Assembly (NCBI GenBank): GCA_035652335.1
Contig: DASRDZ010000010.1
Span: 1 to 64,000, forward strand
Source: DASRDZ01 sp035652335
GTDB lineage: Bacteria; Chloroflexota; Dormibacteria; Aeolococcales; Aeolococcaceae
Length of the DNA stretch: 64,000 nucleotides
Reading direction: 5' to 3'
Shown: positions 1-8,062 of the stretch, piece by piece
Layout: each line of letters opens with the position of its first letter
Position numbering within the stretch: position 1 is the first letter of the stretch
Translations under genes and position numbers: made by a program
The notes under the pieces: model-generated
The model's database searches: none
What the model saw: only the letters and a program-made list of their open reading frames with translations
Told to the model about the DNA's origin: nothing

Positions 1-1002
1 GCCGGCGGCGCCTCGGCGCGCCCCTTCAGGACGCATTGGAACGCGCTCGACACCGACGTCTTCCTGCGCATCGCCATCGAGCTGCACCTCAAGCGGCTGC
101 TGGTCGGCGGCTACCGGCGCGTGTACGAGATCGGCCGGGTCTTCCGCAACGAGGGACTCTCGCCGCGGCACAACCCGGAGTTCACCATGCTGGAGGCTTA
201 CGAGGCGTTCGGCGACTACCACACCATGCGGGAGCTGACCGAGGCGATCATCGTCGACGCCGCCAACGCCGTCGGGCCGCTTCCCGCCGCGGAGGGTGGC
301 GACGCACCATGCGACAACCCGCTGGCGCGCCGCCTGGAGGGCAGGCCGATCGACCTCACCCCGCCGTTCCGCACCGCACCGATGGCCGAGCTGATCGCCG
401 AGCACGCGGGCTTCGACCCGGTGGCGGCGTGGGACGACGGCTCGCTGCGCACGCGCGCCGAGTCGCTCGGCGTGGTGCTGCAGCCGGGCATGGGCGACGG
501 CGCCGTGTTCATGGAGATCTACGAGCAGAAGGTAGAGCACCGCCTGTGGGATCCGACCTTCGTGCTCGACTACCCCGCCGAGGTGTCGCCGCTGGCGCGC
601 CGGCGCCGCGACGATCCCCGCTTCGTCGAGCGCTTCGAGCTGGTGGTGGCGGGACGCGAGCTGGCCAACGCCTTCAGCGAGCTGAACGACCCCATCGACC
701 AGCGGCAGCGCTTCGAGGCGCAGGTGCGCAGGCGCGCCGCCGGTGACGAGGAGGCGCCGCCGCTCGACGAGGACTTCCTCGAAGCCATCGAGACGGGCAT
801 GCCGCCGGCGGGCGGCCTGGGCATCGGCGTCGACCGCCTCACCATGCTGCTCACCGACAGCCCGACAATTCGCGAGGTGCTGCTGTTCCCGCAGATGCGG
901 CCGGAGGCGCGAACCGCCCCCGCATCCCCGCAGGATGCGCAGCCGCGGATCGAGTTCAGCGCTGACGCGTTCCCCGTTGTGCCCGAGGAGTCCGGGCAGT
1001 GA
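1..1002 (+). CDS. lysS: Lysyl-tRNA synthetase, class II (5' end missing)
   Basis: Charges tRNA-Lys in the cytoplasm. The frame is open from base 1, so the gene begins before the window; the N-terminal OB-fold is missing and about 333 residues of the class II catalytic core are present. Visible are the segment GGASARPFRTHWNALD, motif 2 (YEIGRVFRNEGLSPRHNPEFT) and motif 3 (GLGIGVDRLTMLLTDS), ending in VLLFPQMRPE as in bacterial LysRS. A tail of roughly 30 Ala/Pro-rich residues follows the usual end. One oddity is THWNALD where LysRS proteins normally read THHNALD. The stop codon overlaps the GTG start of serS (GTGA), so the two synthetases are probably translationally coupled. Identification is secure; only the start is unknown. 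Confidence 0.96.
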   Translation, partial: AGGASARPFRTHWNALDTDVFLRIAIELHLKRLLVGGYRRVYEIGRVFRNEGLSPRHNPEFTMLEAYEAFGDYHTMRELTEAIIVDAANAVGPLPAAEGGDAPCDNPLARRLEGRPIDLTPPFRTAPMAELIAEHAGFDPVAAWDDGSLRTRAESLGVVLQPGMGDGAVFMEIYEQKVEHRLWDPTFVLDYPAEVSPLARRRRDDPRFVERFELVVAGRELANAFSELNDPIDQRQRFEAQVRRRAAGDEEAPPLDEDFLEAIETGMPPAGGLGIGVDRLTMLLTDSPTIREVLLFPQMRPEARTAPASPQDAQPRIEFSADAFPVVPEESGQ

Positions 1003-2255
1003 TCCCGCTGCAGCGCATCCGCGACGACCCCGAGGCGATCCGGCGCGGCGCCGCCCTCAAGGGCGAGTCCGCGCCCGTCGACGAGATCCTGCAGCTCGAC
1101 GCCGAGGCTCGCGGCCTGCGCGCCGAGGTGGAGCGCCTGCAGGCGGAGCGCAACGCCGCAAGCAAGCAGATCAAGGGCAAGCCCAGCGACGAGCAGCGTG
1201 AGCAGATGCAGCAGCTGCGGGCCCGCGTCCAGGAGCTGGAGTCGCGACTCGGCGAGCTCGACGCGCGCATCGACAACCTGCTCCTCTATGTCCCCAACCC
1301 GCCACACGAGTCGGTGCCGCACGGCACGTCCGACGAGGACAACGTCACGGTGCGCACCTGGGGCGAGCCGGCGCGCTTCGACTTCGCGCCCAGGCCGCAC
1401 CACGACATCGGCGAGCAGCTCGGCATCTTCGACTTCGAGCGCGCGGTCAAGCTGAGCGGTGCGCGCTTCGCGCTGCTGCGCGGCGACGGCCCGCGCCTGC
1501 AGCGCGCCCTCGCGCTGTTCTTCCTCGATCGCAACACCCAGCGCGGCTACGCCGAGGTGTCGCCGCCGTACCTGGTGCGCCGCGAGGCCATGGTCGGCGC
1601 CGCGCAGCTGCCCAAGTTCGAGGAGGACGCCTACCACTCCGACGACGACACCTTCCTCATCCCCACCGCCGAGGTCCCCATCACCAACCTCTACGCCGGC
1701 GAGATCCTCGACGCCGCACAGCTGCCCATCAAGCACGTCGCCTGGACGCCCTGCTTCCGCCGCGAGGCGGGCGCGGCGGGCAAGGACACCCGCGGCTACA
1801 TCCGCCTGCACCAGTTCGACAAGGTGGAGCTGGTCAAGTTCACCACGCCCGAGACCTCCCTCGACGAGCTGGAGTCGCTGGTCGCCGACGCCGAGTCTTT
1901 GCTCCAGGAGCTCGGCCTGCACTACCGGGTGCTGTCGATGTGCACCGGCGACATGGGCTTCGCGCAGTGGAAGAAGTACGACCTCGAGGTCTGGTGCCCG
2001 GGGATGGCACGCTGGCTGGAGGTGAGCTCCTGCAGCGTCTTCGCCGACTTCCAGGCGCGGCGCGCCAACATCCGCTACCGTCCCGCGCCCGGCGAGCGCC
2101 CCCGCTTCGTGCACACCCTCAACGGCAGCGCCCTGGCCCTGCCCCGCGTCCTCGACGCCGTGCTGGAGACGTACCAGGACGAGGCGGGCGCGGTCACCGT
2201 GCCCCAGGTGTTGCGGCCGTACATGGCAGGAACCGAGCGCATCACGGCGCGATGA
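999..2255 (+). CDS. serS: Seryl-tRNA synthetase
   Basis: Charges tRNA-Ser (and tRNA-Sec) with serine. The 418-residue product has the full family length. Residues 1 to about 110 form the helical tRNA-binding arm (heptad-rich EARGLRAEVERLQAERNAA). The class II core follows, with motif 2 PCFRREAGAAGKDTRGYIR and motif 3 NGSALALPRVLDAVLETYQ. The GTG start lies in the lysS stop (GTGA) and the stop overlaps the ATG of the downstream thioesterase (ATGA), giving a three-gene coupled run. No SD is needed to explain initiation. Confidence 0.97.
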   Translation: MIPLQRIRDDPEAIRRGAALKGESAPVDEILQLDAEARGLRAEVERLQAERNAASKQIKGKPSDEQREQMQQLRARVQELESRLGELDARIDNLLLYVPNPPHESVPHGTSDEDNVTVRTWGEPARFDFAPRPHHDIGEQLGIFDFERAVKLSGARFALLRGDGPRLQRALALFFLDRNTQRGYAEVSPPYLVRREAMVGAAQLPKFEEDAYHSDDDTFLIPTAEVPITNLYAGEILDAAQLPIKHVAWTPCFRREAGAAGKDTRGYIRLHQFDKVELVKFTTPETSLDELESLVADAESLLQELGLHYRVLSMCTGDMGFAQWKKYDLEVWCPGMARWLEVSSCSVFADFQARRANIRYRPAPGERPRFVHTLNGSALALPRVLDAVLETYQDEAGAVTVPQVLRPYMAGTERITAR

Positions 2256-2776
2256 GCGAGCTGCCCCCGGGGTCCGACGTCGACGAGTCCTGGCTCAACG
2301 ACGTCTCGGAGTTCCAGCTCAACTGGGTGAGCGGGCGGCGCAACCCGCTCGGCCTGCGCCTCTGGTACCGCCTGGAGCGCGACCCCGAGCGCGGCCCGCT
2401 CGTGGTCACCGACTGGACGCCCGAGGAGGCGCACGTCGGCTTTCCCGGCGTCGCCCACGGCGGCCTGGTCGCCGCGGTGGTCGACGACATCATGGGGCGT
2501 CTCGCCGTGCTCCGCCGCCGCTGGGTGGTGACCGCCCGCATGGAGGTGCGCTACCGCAGCGCCGCGCCGCTGGGCGAGCCGCTCCGCTTCGAGGCCTGGG
2601 CGACCCGGCACCGGCGCATGTCGATGCACGCCGAGGCGCGCGCGCTGCTGCGCGACGGCACCCTGGTGGCGGAGTCGAGCGGCACCTTCCTGCCGCTCAC
2701 CCCGGAGCTGGAGCGGCAGATGGTGAAGCGCTGGCCCGGGTTCGCCGAGTTCCTCGCCGGCCCTGTCGAGCGCTGA
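2252..2776 (+). CDS. PaaI-type hotdog thioesterase
   Basis: A 174-residue protein of the hotdog fold, probably hydrolysing acyl-CoA (or another acyl thioester). The central helix segment GVAHGGLVAAVVDDIMG carries the HGG motif and the Asp typical of PaaI-like thioesterases, followed by a beta-sheet half (TARMEVRYRSAAPLGEPLRFEA). The ATG start overlaps the serS stop as ATGA, which rules out the longer upstream reading of this frame. It ends 7 bp before the stop of a convergent gene. The substrate is not visible, and linkage to tRNA synthetases is probably only transcriptional. Confidence 0.85.
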   Translation: MSELPPGSDVDESWLNDVSEFQLNWVSGRRNPLGLRLWYRLERDPERGPLVVTDWTPEEAHVGFPGVAHGGLVAAVVDDIMGRLAVLRRRWVVTARMEVRYRSAAPLGEPLRFEAWATRHRRMSMHAEARALLRDGTLVAESSGTFLPLTPELERQMVKRWPGFAEFLAGPVER

Positions 2777-2783
2777 CGCCTGG

Positions 2784-3113
2784 CTAGTGGGCGGCGGCGG
2801 CGCTGCCCTCGCTGATCGGCTCGCCGCGGTAGCTGACGTAGTGCACGTCGGTCCACTCGGGCGGCCCGGCGAGGAAGCCGAGCATCTGCCGGTACTCGCT
2901 GTCGACCTCGGGGCGGTCGGCGTTGCGCAGGTAGCTCTCGCGGTCCTTGAAGTGGATGACGGCGATGACGCCCTCGGGGTCGCCGTCCACGGCGCAGACC
3001 TCGGCCGAGAGGAATCCGGGATTGCGGTCGGCGGTGCCGCGGTCGACCATGCTGGCGATGAAGGCGTCGCGCTGGCCGGGCTTGGTGCGCGCCCGCATGA
3101 TGGTCCCGTACAT
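2784..3113 (-). CDS. Antibiotic-biosynthesis-monooxygenase (ABM)-like small protein
   Basis: A 109-residue dimeric alpha+beta barrel (ABM/YgiN-like) candidate. The segments MYGTIMRARTKPGQRDAFI and EGVIAVIHFKDRESYLRNAD show the usual strand-helix order. Members include quinol monooxygenases, heme-degrading enzymes and many uncharacterised proteins, so no substrate is assigned. The ATG at 3113 is preferred because an AGGGGG Shine-Dalgarno sits about 8 nt upstream; the longer in-frame extension is Arg-rich and lies in the intergenic region. It is divergent from the CADD-like gene, with about 136 bp between them. Confidence 0.65.
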   Translation of the reverse strand: MYGTIMRARTKPGQRDAFIASMVDRGTADRNPGFLSAEVCAVDGDPEGVIAVIHFKDRESYLRNADRPEVDSEYRQMLGFLAGPPEWTDVHYVSYRGEPISEGSAAAAH

Positions 3114-3249
3114 CGGCTGTCCCCCTGGTGGTTGGATGCTGCGCCCGCCACCATGCGCCGATGCGCGGCCGATGTCCAGACCCCGCGAACCGCTATGGTG
3201 GCGCCCGACGCGGACGACCGCCGCCCGCGCTCGACGGAGGATCCCCGGC

Positions 3250-3885
3250 ATGGACGCATCCCGCCTCGACGCTGTGCTCCAGGAGCGGCTGCAGGGCCGC
3301 CGCCTGCTCGACCATCCCTTCTACCGGCGCTGGTCGCGCGGCGAGGTGAGCGTCGAGGAGCTGCGCGCCTACGCCGCCCAGTACCGCCACTTCGAGGCCA
3401 TGCTGCCGGAGCACCTCGACGCCGTCGCCGAGGGGGCGACGACGCCCGGCCTGCGCGAGGCCGCGCGCCGCAACCGAGCCGACGAGTCGACGCACCTCGC
3501 CCTCTTCGACGCCTTCGCCGCCGCGCTCGGCGTCGCCGCGCCAGAGGCACCGAGTCCCGCCATGCAGCGCCTGCTCGACGTCTACGCCGCGGCGCGTGTG
3601 CGCGGTGGCGTCGAGGGTTTCGCCGCGCTGCTCGCCTACGAGGCGCAGTCGTCCGGCGTCGCCGCCAGCAAGGCGCAGGGCCTGCGCGAGCACGCCATCC
3701 TCGACGGCGACGGCGCGCTGCGCTTCTGGGACCTGCACGCCTGCGTCGACCGCGACCACGCCGCCTGGGCGCTGCAGGCGCTGTCCGCCAGCGGCGCGGG
3801 TGAGCAGCGCGTCGGTGACGCCGTCGAGGCGGCCGCGAGCGCATGGTGGTCGTTCCTCGACGAGCGCGAGGCCCTGCGCGCGTAG
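3250..3885 (+). CDS. TenA/CADD-like heme-oxygenase-fold iron enzyme
   Basis: A 211-residue helical protein of the heme-oxygenase-like di-iron superfamily (TenA/PqqC/CADD). N-terminal HPFYRRWSRGEVSVEELRAYAAQY matches the CADD-type subgroup. Candidate metal ligands are Glu79, His82, Glu131 and the H-x3-D-x2-H set His163/Asp167/His170. Tyr25, Tyr41 and Lys141 fall where Chlamydia CADD has the tyrosines and lysine used in self-sacrificing p-aminobenzoate synthesis. A pABA/folate role is therefore an inference; a thiaminase-like or other oxidase role is the alternative, although the TenA active-site Cys is not evident. GGAGG at 3236-3240 supports the start. The loop between Glu79 and His82 looks shorter than usual. 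Confidence 0.7.
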   Translation: MDASRLDAVLQERLQGRRLLDHPFYRRWSRGEVSVEELRAYAAQYRHFEAMLPEHLDAVAEGATTPGLREAARRNRADESTHLALFDAFAAALGVAAPEAPSPAMQRLLDVYAAARVRGGVEGFAALLAYEAQSSGVAASKAQGLREHAILDGDGALRFWDLHACVDRDHAAWALQALSASGAGEQRVGDAVEAAASAWWSFLDEREALRA

Positions 3886-3920
3886 CACCCGGCACCGCGG
3901 CGCTCCGCCATACTGCGCCG

Positions 3921-4652
3921 GTGCAGATCGAGGGCAAGCGGGCGCTGGTCACCGGATCGTCGAGCGGCATCGGCGAGGCGGTGGCGCGCGCGCTGGCGCG
4001 GCACGGCGCGCGCGTCGCGGTCAACTCGTCGTCGAGCGTCGAGGCCGGGCGGGCGGTCGCAGCGGACCTGCCCGGCGGGATCTACGTGCAGGGCGACGTC
4101 GCCGATCCCGCCGCCGCGCGCCGTGTCGTCGAGGAGGCCGTGCAGCAGCTCGGCGGGCTCGACGTGCTGGTCAACAACGCGGGGACCACGGTGCGCATCG
4201 CGCACGACGACTTCGACGCGGTGACTCCCGAGGTGTGGCGCAGGATCCTCGACGTCAACGTCATCGGGACCTGGCTGGTCACCCAGGCGGCCATCCCGGC
4301 GCTGCGCGCCAGCGGCGACGGCTGCATCGTCAACATGGGCTCGGTGGCCGGGCTGCGTCCCGCCGGCAGCTCGGTGCCGTACGCCGCCAGCAAGGCCGCG
4401 GTGCACCACCTCACCCTGCTGCTGGCCAACGTGCTCGGCCCTGCGGTGCGCGTCAACGCCGTCGCTCCGGGGCTCATCGACACGCCGTGGACGGCCGAGT
4501 GGAACGACCTGCGCGACGCCGTGCGCGTGATGGCGCCGCTGCAGCGCAGCGGGCAGCCCGACGACGTCGCCGAGATCGTGCTGGGGCTGGTGCGCTCGGC
4601 CTACGTCACCGGGCAGGTGGTTGCCTGCGACGGAGGCCTGGCGCTGCGCTGA
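3921..4652 (+). CDS. Short-chain dehydrogenase/reductase (FabG-like)
   Basis: A 243-residue classical SDR, an NAD(P)-dependent oxidoreductase. The dinucleotide site TGSSSGIGEA is at residue 12 onward, followed by NNAG (VLVNNAGTTV), the catalytic Ser in NMGSVAGL, YAASK with the Tyr/Lys pair, and the C-terminal VACDGGLALR typical of 3-oxoacyl-ACP reductase-like members. The GTG at 3921 places the first beta strand (QIEGKRALVTG) at the usual distance; an in-frame ATG at 3843 would lie inside the preceding gene. No good SD is seen. Its end overlaps the tail of the convergent dehalogenase-like gene. The substrate is unknown. Confidence 0.88.
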   Translation: MQIEGKRALVTGSSSGIGEAVARALARHGARVAVNSSSSVEAGRAVAADLPGGIYVQGDVADPAAARRVVEEAVQQLGGLDVLVNNAGTTVRIAHDDFDAVTPEVWRRILDVNVIGTWLVTQAAIPALRASGDGCIVNMGSVAGLRPAGSSVPYAASKAAVHHLTLLLANVLGPAVRVNAVAPGLIDTPWTAEWNDLRDAVRVMAPLQRSGQPDDVAEIVLGLVRSAYVTGQVVACDGGLALR

Positions 4653-5400
4653 CACTCGAGCCGGCGGACTGGGACCGTCCCGGCAGCGTCACGTCACTGA
4701 CGTCGAGGTCCACCAGCCCGCGACCGGCAAGCGCGTCGGGCAGGTCGCGCAGCGACTCGACGACGAGATCCGCGCCGATGCCGAGCACGCGAGTCTGCGG
4801 GCGGCCGTGCGACACCCACGCGGTGCGCAGCCCCGCGGTGGCGGCGCCGGCCACGTCCCAGTCGTTCGCCGACACCAGCAGCACGCGGTCGGAGGACACG
4901 CCGAACGCGACCGGGGCGAGCGCGTACACCTGCGGCGACGGCTTGTAGCGCTGCACCTGGTCGGTGCCGAGCAGGTGCACGATCTGGGGCGCGATGCCCG
5001 CGTTGTCCACCAGCGCGGCGAGCGCGTCGCGACTCCCGTTGGAGAGCACCGCGAGCTGCGCGGGCGCCAACGTGTGCACCACGTCGAATGCACCGTCGGC
5101 GAGCGGCAGTCGATGCAGGCGCGACAGCAGCGCGGCGACGTCGCGATCGTGCAGCACCGCCGACCATTCGCTGGCGCAGGCGAGCAGCGCCGTGCGTGCG
5201 ATCTCCTCGAACGGGCTCCAGCGTTCGCCCGCCGTCGCGTGCCAGGTCCAGGTGACCAGGCGTTGCTGGAACGCGATCCCCGCGCCGTTGCCGACCAGCG
5301 CGTCGACGTCGCGCAGCAGTGGTGAGACGTCGAAGAGGCTGCCGTACGCATCGAAGCAGATGCCGGCGAGTGCGGGAGAGTGTGCGGCGTCCAGGCTCAT
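4606..5400 (-). CDS. Haloacid dehalogenase type II-like hydrolase
   Basis: A HAD-superfamily protein most like L-2-haloacid dehalogenases (hydrolytic removal of halogen from 2-haloalkanoates). Motif I is CFDAYGSLFDV with the nucleophilic Asp, motif II is LSNGS, followed by the lysine segment RYKPSPQVY and the motif SANDWDVAGAATAGLRTAWV. The family is normally about 220-230 residues; this frame gives 264 because a low-complexity tail runs 47 bp into the end of the convergent SDR gene. The start at MSLDAAH (5400) is chosen because the HAD core begins soon after; no SD is evident. It could act on another small phosphorylated or halogenated substrate. Confidence 0.8.
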   Translation of the reverse strand: MSLDAAHSPALAGICFDAYGSLFDVSPLLRDVDALVGNGAGIAFQQRLVTWTWHATAGERWSPFEEIARTALLACASEWSAVLHDRDVAALLSRLHRLPLADGAFDVVHTLAPAQLAVLSNGSRDALAALVDNAGIAPQIVHLLGTDQVQRYKPSPQVYALAPVAFGVSSDRVLLVSANDWDVAGAATAGLRTAWVSHGRPQTRVLGIGADLVVESLRDLPDALAGRGLVDLDVSDVTLPGRSQSAGSSVSAAPGLRRRQPPAR

Positions 5401-5516
5401 GTGTTGGGGGGAACGTCGATGGTACCAGCGCGTTCCCGCAGCCATCCCCGCGGCTGCGCACCACCGTGCCGTGCCCGGCGACAATGCGCGGCGATGTCGA
5501 CCATGGAGCGTCTGGT

Positions 5517-6359
5517 GTGAGCGGCGGCACCGCGCTGCAGCTGGCGCTCGACGGGCTGGCCACCGCGGGCATCTACGCGCTGGTGGGCCTGGGCGTGCAG
5601 ATCGCCTACGCGGGCTCCCGGGTTCTCCACCTCGGCCTCGGCGACGCCGCGATCTTCGCGGCCATCGTGGGCGCCGCGCTGGCCGAGGGTGGTGTCCCCG
5701 CGCCGGTCGCGGCGGTGGTGGCGCTGCTGGTGGGCGCCGCGCTCAGTGCGCTGATGGAGCGGCTGCTGGTGCGTCCCGCGGCGGGACGGGTGGCGCTGGC
5801 GGCCGCGGCGCTGGTCGCCGGCGGGACGGTGCTCCGCCAGGTGGTGTCGGGGCTCTTCACCCACGCCGCCTACGCCTTCCCGGTGCTGACGGCGACGTGG
5901 CGCGTCGGCGGTGGCGTGCTGCGCGCGTCGGATGCGTTGACGGCGGCGGTGGCCGTCGCCGGGGCGGCGGGGCTCGGGGTGGTGCTGCTGCGGACGCGCG
6001 CCGGCGCGGCGCTCCGGATCACCGCGGGCGGGGCGGCGGCGGCCGAGACGATCGGGGTGGACACCCGGCGGGTGCGGGCGGCGGCGTTCGCGGCGGCGGG
6101 GGTGCTGGCGGCACTGGCCGCCGTGCTGGCGGCGGGGCGGGTGGCGGCGACGCCGTCGGAGGGCGTCGCCATCGGGCTCAAGGGGCTCTGCGCCGCGGCC
6201 GCGGCCGGGTTCGGCTCGCCGCTGCTGGTCTGCCTCGGCGCGGCGCTCATCGGCGGCACCGAGGTGGCGGCCACCTTCGTCCTCGGCGGCGGGGGGGAGG
6301 CGGTGACGTACGTGGTGGCGCTCGGGGCGCTGGCCGCCGGGTGGAGGCGGGCGGCATGA
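5517..6359 (+). CDS. LIV-type ABC permease, LivH-like (locus A)
   Basis: A 280-residue inner-membrane permease of the branched-chain amino acid (HAAT) ABC family, equivalent to LivH. It is nearly all Ala/Val/Leu/Gly helix, with the LivH-type segment LDGLATAGIYALVGLGVQIAYAGSRVLHLGLGD at the N-terminus and AALRITAGGAAAAETIGVDTRRVR as the cytoplasmic coupling loop. The GTG at 5517 has GGAG at 5505-5508; longer readings of the frame run back over the dehalogenase start. The stop overlaps the next ATG (ATGA). It is the first gene of a three-gene run whose solute-binding gene is convergent. The transported solute is unknown; LIV-type systems also carry urea, amides, aromatics and other compounds. 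Confidence 0.85.
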   Translation: MSGGTALQLALDGLATAGIYALVGLGVQIAYAGSRVLHLGLGDAAIFAAIVGAALAEGGVPAPVAAVVALLVGAALSALMERLLVRPAAGRVALAAAALVAGGTVLRQVVSGLFTHAAYAFPVLTATWRVGGGVLRASDALTAAVAVAGAAGLGVVLLRTRAGAALRITAGGAAAAETIGVDTRRVRAAAFAAAGVLAALAAVLAAGRVAATPSEGVAIGLKGLCAAAAAGFGSPLLVCLGAALIGGTEVAATFVLGGGGEAVTYVVALGALAAGWRRAA

Positions 6360-8062
6360 CCGCGGGGCGCGGCGGGCGCGCCTGGCTGGCGGCGGTCGCG
6401 GTGGTCGCCCTGGTCGCCGCTCTCGCGCCGGCCTGGCTCTCGGCGGGCGACCTCGGCGATGTCGCGGTGGCGGTCACCCGCGGAGCCCTGGGGGCCGCGG
6501 CCGCCGTCGCCGTGGCGGTGGGACGTCCCTCGCTGGCGGTGGCCGGGATCGCCGGGGTGGCCGGGTACGCCAGCGGCGACGCCGCCATGCACGGCTGGGC
6601 CGTCCCCCTGGCGATGCTGGCGGGGATCGGCCTCGGGGCGCTCACCAGCGTCGTGCTCGGGTTGGCCGGCGCACGGCTCGGGGCGGCCGGGTTCGTCGCG
6701 CTGACACTGGTGGCCACGCTCGCGGGTGGCGCGCTGGTCGACGCGCTGCCGGACACCCTCGGTGGCACCTCCGGGCTGCAGCCGGTGCCGGGGCTGTCCG
6801 TGCCCCTGCCGGGTGGCGACACCCTCGCCTTCGGTCCCGCCGGGACGGTGCACCTCACCCTGCTGCTGGTGGCGGCGGGGGTGATCGCCTGCGGGCTGAT
6901 GCTCCGCGCTCTGCCCGGGGCGCGCTGGAGGGCCATCGGCGGCGATCCCGAGCGCGCCCTCGACGCCGGCCTGCGGCCGCTGCGGGGGACGCTCGTGGCC
7001 CTGGCGGTGAGCGGGGCGCTGGCCGGGCTCGGCGGGGTGCTGGCGGTGCACGCCACCGGGGTGGCCACGCCGTCGTCGTTCTCCGTCGACGCGGCCGTGC
7101 TGCCCCTGCTCGCCGCGATGCTGGCGGCGCGTGGCGGACCCGCGGCGGCGGCGCTGGCGGGCGCGGCGACCGGGGCCCTCGGCCTGCGCGTGCTGCCCGC
7201 GCTCGGGTGGACCGGGCCGCCCGGGGCGGAGGCGCTGGCCACGGGGGTGCTGGCCGCGGTGACGCTGGTGGCCCTGGCAGGTGGGCGGCGGGTGCGCGCG
7301 CTGTGGCCGGGGCGCGCCGTCGACGGCGGTGACGCAGCCACGGACGCGGCCGGCGAGGAGGAGGAGCCTCGGTGGCCGCCGATGCAACCCCTCGGCGGTC
7401 GGGCCGGCCTGCTGGTGCGCGGCTTCGACGTCGTTCCCGAGCGCGGCGCCGCCCCGCTCGCCCAGTTGGAGTTGGCCGTGCCGTCCGGCGCGGTGCAGGG
7501 GCTCGCCGGCGCGAACGGCGCAGGGAAGAGCACGGCCCTGCGCGGCATCGCCTCGGCGCTGCGCCGCGGCGGCGACCCGGCGGTCCGCTTCGAGCCAGCC
7601 GGTGCGCGGGCGCGCGCGGTCCTCCTGCCCCAGCAGGGCGGCGGCTGGCCCGGCTGCACGGTCGGGGAGACGCTCCGCCTCGCCGCCCGCGCGGGGCACC
7701 GCTCCGGCGCCGAGGCGCGCCAGGCGGCCGACGCCTGGGCGGCCGCCCTCGACCTCGACGGCGCCTGGGACACCCCGTGCGAGTCGCTCTCCCACGGCGT
7801 GCGCCGCCGCGTCGAGCTGGCCCGGGTGCTGCTCCTCCGTCCGGCCGTGCTGCTCTGCGACGAGCCCCTCGCCGGGCTCGACGGCGCCGACCGCGAGCGG
7901 ACCCTCGACTGCCTCCGGTCCGCCGCCGGCCAGGGCGTGACCGTCGTCGTCGCCGAGCACGACCGCGCCTCGCTGGCGCGCATCGCCGCCGCCACCACCG
8001 AGCTGCGCCGCCTCGACCTCGACGGGGGTGGCGAGCCGGCGCCCGGCGCCGCGCCCGCATGA
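6356..8062 (+). CDS. LivM-LivG fusion: ABC permease joined to ATPase (locus A)
   Basis: A 568-residue single chain. Residues 1 to about 325 are LivM-like transmembrane helices (LAGLGGVLAVHATGVATPSSFSVD is the typical late LivM segment). An acidic linker (AATDAAGEEEEP) follows, then an ABC ATPase from about residue 350 with Walker A GANGAGKST near 385, Q-loop LLPQQGGG, signature LSHGVRRRVELARVL, Walker B VLLCDEPLAGLD and H-loop VVAEHD. The LSHG signature resembles the LSYGQ form usual in LivG. LivM and LivG are normally separate polypeptides, so the fusion is notable. It overlaps both neighbours by ATGA and should assemble with the LivH-like and LivF-like partners. Confidence 0.85.
   Translation: MTAGRGGRAWLAAVAVVALVAALAPAWLSAGDLGDVAVAVTRGALGAAAAVAVAVGRPSLAVAGIAGVAGYASGDAAMHGWAVPLAMLAGIGLGALTSVVLGLAGARLGAAGFVALTLVATLAGGALVDALPDTLGGTSGLQPVPGLSVPLPGGDTLAFGPAGTVHLTLLLVAAGVIACGLMLRALPGARWRAIGGDPERALDAGLRPLRGTLVALAVSGALAGLGGVLAVHATGVATPSSFSVDAAVLPLLAAMLAARGGPAAAALAGAATGALGLRVLPALGWTGPPGAEALATGVLAAVTLVALAGGRRVRALWPGRAVDGGDAATDAAGEEEEPRWPPMQPLGGRAGLLVRGFDVVPERGAAPLAQLELAVPSGAVQGLAGANGAGKSTALRGIASALRRGGDPAVRFEPAGARARAVLLPQQGGGWPGCTVGETLRLAARAGHRSGAEARQAADAWAAALDLDGAWDTPCESLSHGVRRRVELARVLLLRPAVLLCDEPLAGLDGADRERTLDCLRSAAGQGVTVVVAEHDRASLARIAAATTELRRLDLDGGGEPAPGAAPA

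Noticed and set aside
3843..3920. Upstream ATG extension of the SDR gene
   Set aside because: It would overlap the CADD-like gene and add a non-SDR Arg-rich leader; the GTG at 3921 fits the fold.
2075..4024. 649-codon minus-strand frame spanning four plus-strand genes and the ABM gene
   Set aside because: Arg/Ala-rich nonsense composition; the plus-strand genes and the short ABM gene are supported by motifs and SDs.
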